64,000 nucleotides of DNA. Source: Epiperipatus broadwayi. Its lineage: Eukaryota; Onychophora; Udeonychophora; Euonychophora; Peripatidae. The stretch spans positions 24,321,330 to 24,385,329 of the forward strand of contig JAQFVV010012396.1 of the NCBI GenBank assembly GCA_028023455.1, given 5' to 3'. The stretch's first letter is position 1; each line of letters starts with the position of its first letter. This document shows positions 63,762-64,000 of the stretch, piece by piece. The translations under genes were made by a program, and so were the position numbers. Under the pieces are notes generated by a model, which did no database searches, had not been told where the DNA came from, and saw only the letters and a list, made by a program, of their open reading frames with translations.

Positions 63762-63815
63762 TAATGGTTACTTATAAACTCATTTAGCCTTGAGCATTAT
63801 TATAAAATTATATTT
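63762..63815. mobile_element. Partial copy of the 63.1-kb foldback element
   Basis: AATGGTTACTTATAAACTCATTTAGCCTTGAGCATTA matches, in reverse complement, the loop and inner left arm at about 63,377-63,413 of the element directly upstream (the string is read as AATGGTTACTTATAAAC then TCATTTAGCCTTGAGCA). It lies only about 20 bp from the end of that element. Confidence 0.75.
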
Positions 63816-63864
63816 TAGATAATGATTTTTATAATATCATAGCCAATAAAGTTAAAAATAGATT

Positions 63865-64000
63865 GAAACAGGCAAAACTCTCCATACAGTAGTGCCACTC
63901 AGTGCCAACCAGAGTAATCAATAGATGCCAGAAGGCTTGTGCATAAAATTCCCATCTAGTGCCTACTCATCCAATATCCCTAGACTAGTTTCTGGCTTAT
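63865..64000 (+). mobile_element. Third copy of the 0.43-kb repeat family, cut by the window end
   Basis: Collinear with the reverse complement of 730-890 and with the left arm from 433 onward. It shares CAAAACTCTC, CAGAGTAATCAAT, GATGCCAGAAGGCTTGTGC and GACTAGTTTCTGGC. It continues beyond the window, so its full structure is not visible. Confidence 0.85.

Overview
The window looks like non-coding genome of an animal (metazoan). It is very AT-rich, full of (TA)n and tetranucleotide satellites, has no convincing intact host gene and no bacterial gene arrangement, and almost every recognisable coding stretch belongs to a eukaryotic transposable element. The mixture (L1/Tx1-like and other LINEs, a Penelope-like element, a ZMYM1-like hAT transposon, large-LTR elements, many foldback elements and long TCTA/TCCA arrays) fits a lophotrochozoan, plausibly a cephalopod such as an octopus. 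The species is an inference; no marker gene proves it.

Layout. 1-1.8 kb: a LINE C-terminal relic, a foldback element and a five-block tetranucleotide array. 1.8-13.6 kb: AT-rich DNA with no supported gene. 13,593-18,155: a complete hAT transposon with terminal inverted repeats and a perfect 8-bp target duplication. Its transposase on the minus strand is broken by only one visible frameshift. A palindromic MITE-like insert sits in its 3' half. 18.2-34.8 kb: mostly AT-rich DNA, with a CCAAT/TATA promoter candidate near 19.95 kb and a cluster of foldback elements at 25.3-27.1 kb. 34.8-35.3 kb: a Penelope-like GIY-YIG endonuclease relic. 36.1-37.65 kb: a decayed LINE on the minus strand.

37,824-50,736 is the most structured region. 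Two direct repeats of about 2.6-2.8 kb start TG, end CA and are flanked by ATAT. They behave as the LTRs of a large non-autonomous element whose 2.4-kb interior holds a degenerate gag-like frame. Its 5' LTR is split by a second LTR-like element (39,370-44,500; 2.2-kb LTRs, a 0.74-kb interior without coding capacity, ATAC duplications). The 3' LTR of the outer element preserves the empty site, so the inner insertion is defined to the base. 50,978-51,446 is a hAT-type MITE that contains the tail of a LINE related to the one at 36.1 kb.

51.6-57.8 kb carries a nearly full-length but dead L1/Tx1-like LINE: ORF1 with zinc knuckles, APE endonuclease, reverse transcriptase with YMDD, and a C-terminal CCHC. 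57.8-63.1 kb is AT-rich DNA with only a weak exon-like stretch at 60.56 kb. The last 1 kb holds a roughly 660-bp foldback element and another copy of the foldback family seen at 0.43 kb.

No host pathway or operon can be read from this window. The biology visible is transposition, nesting and decay. Positions were read by eye, and repeat identities are visual estimates.
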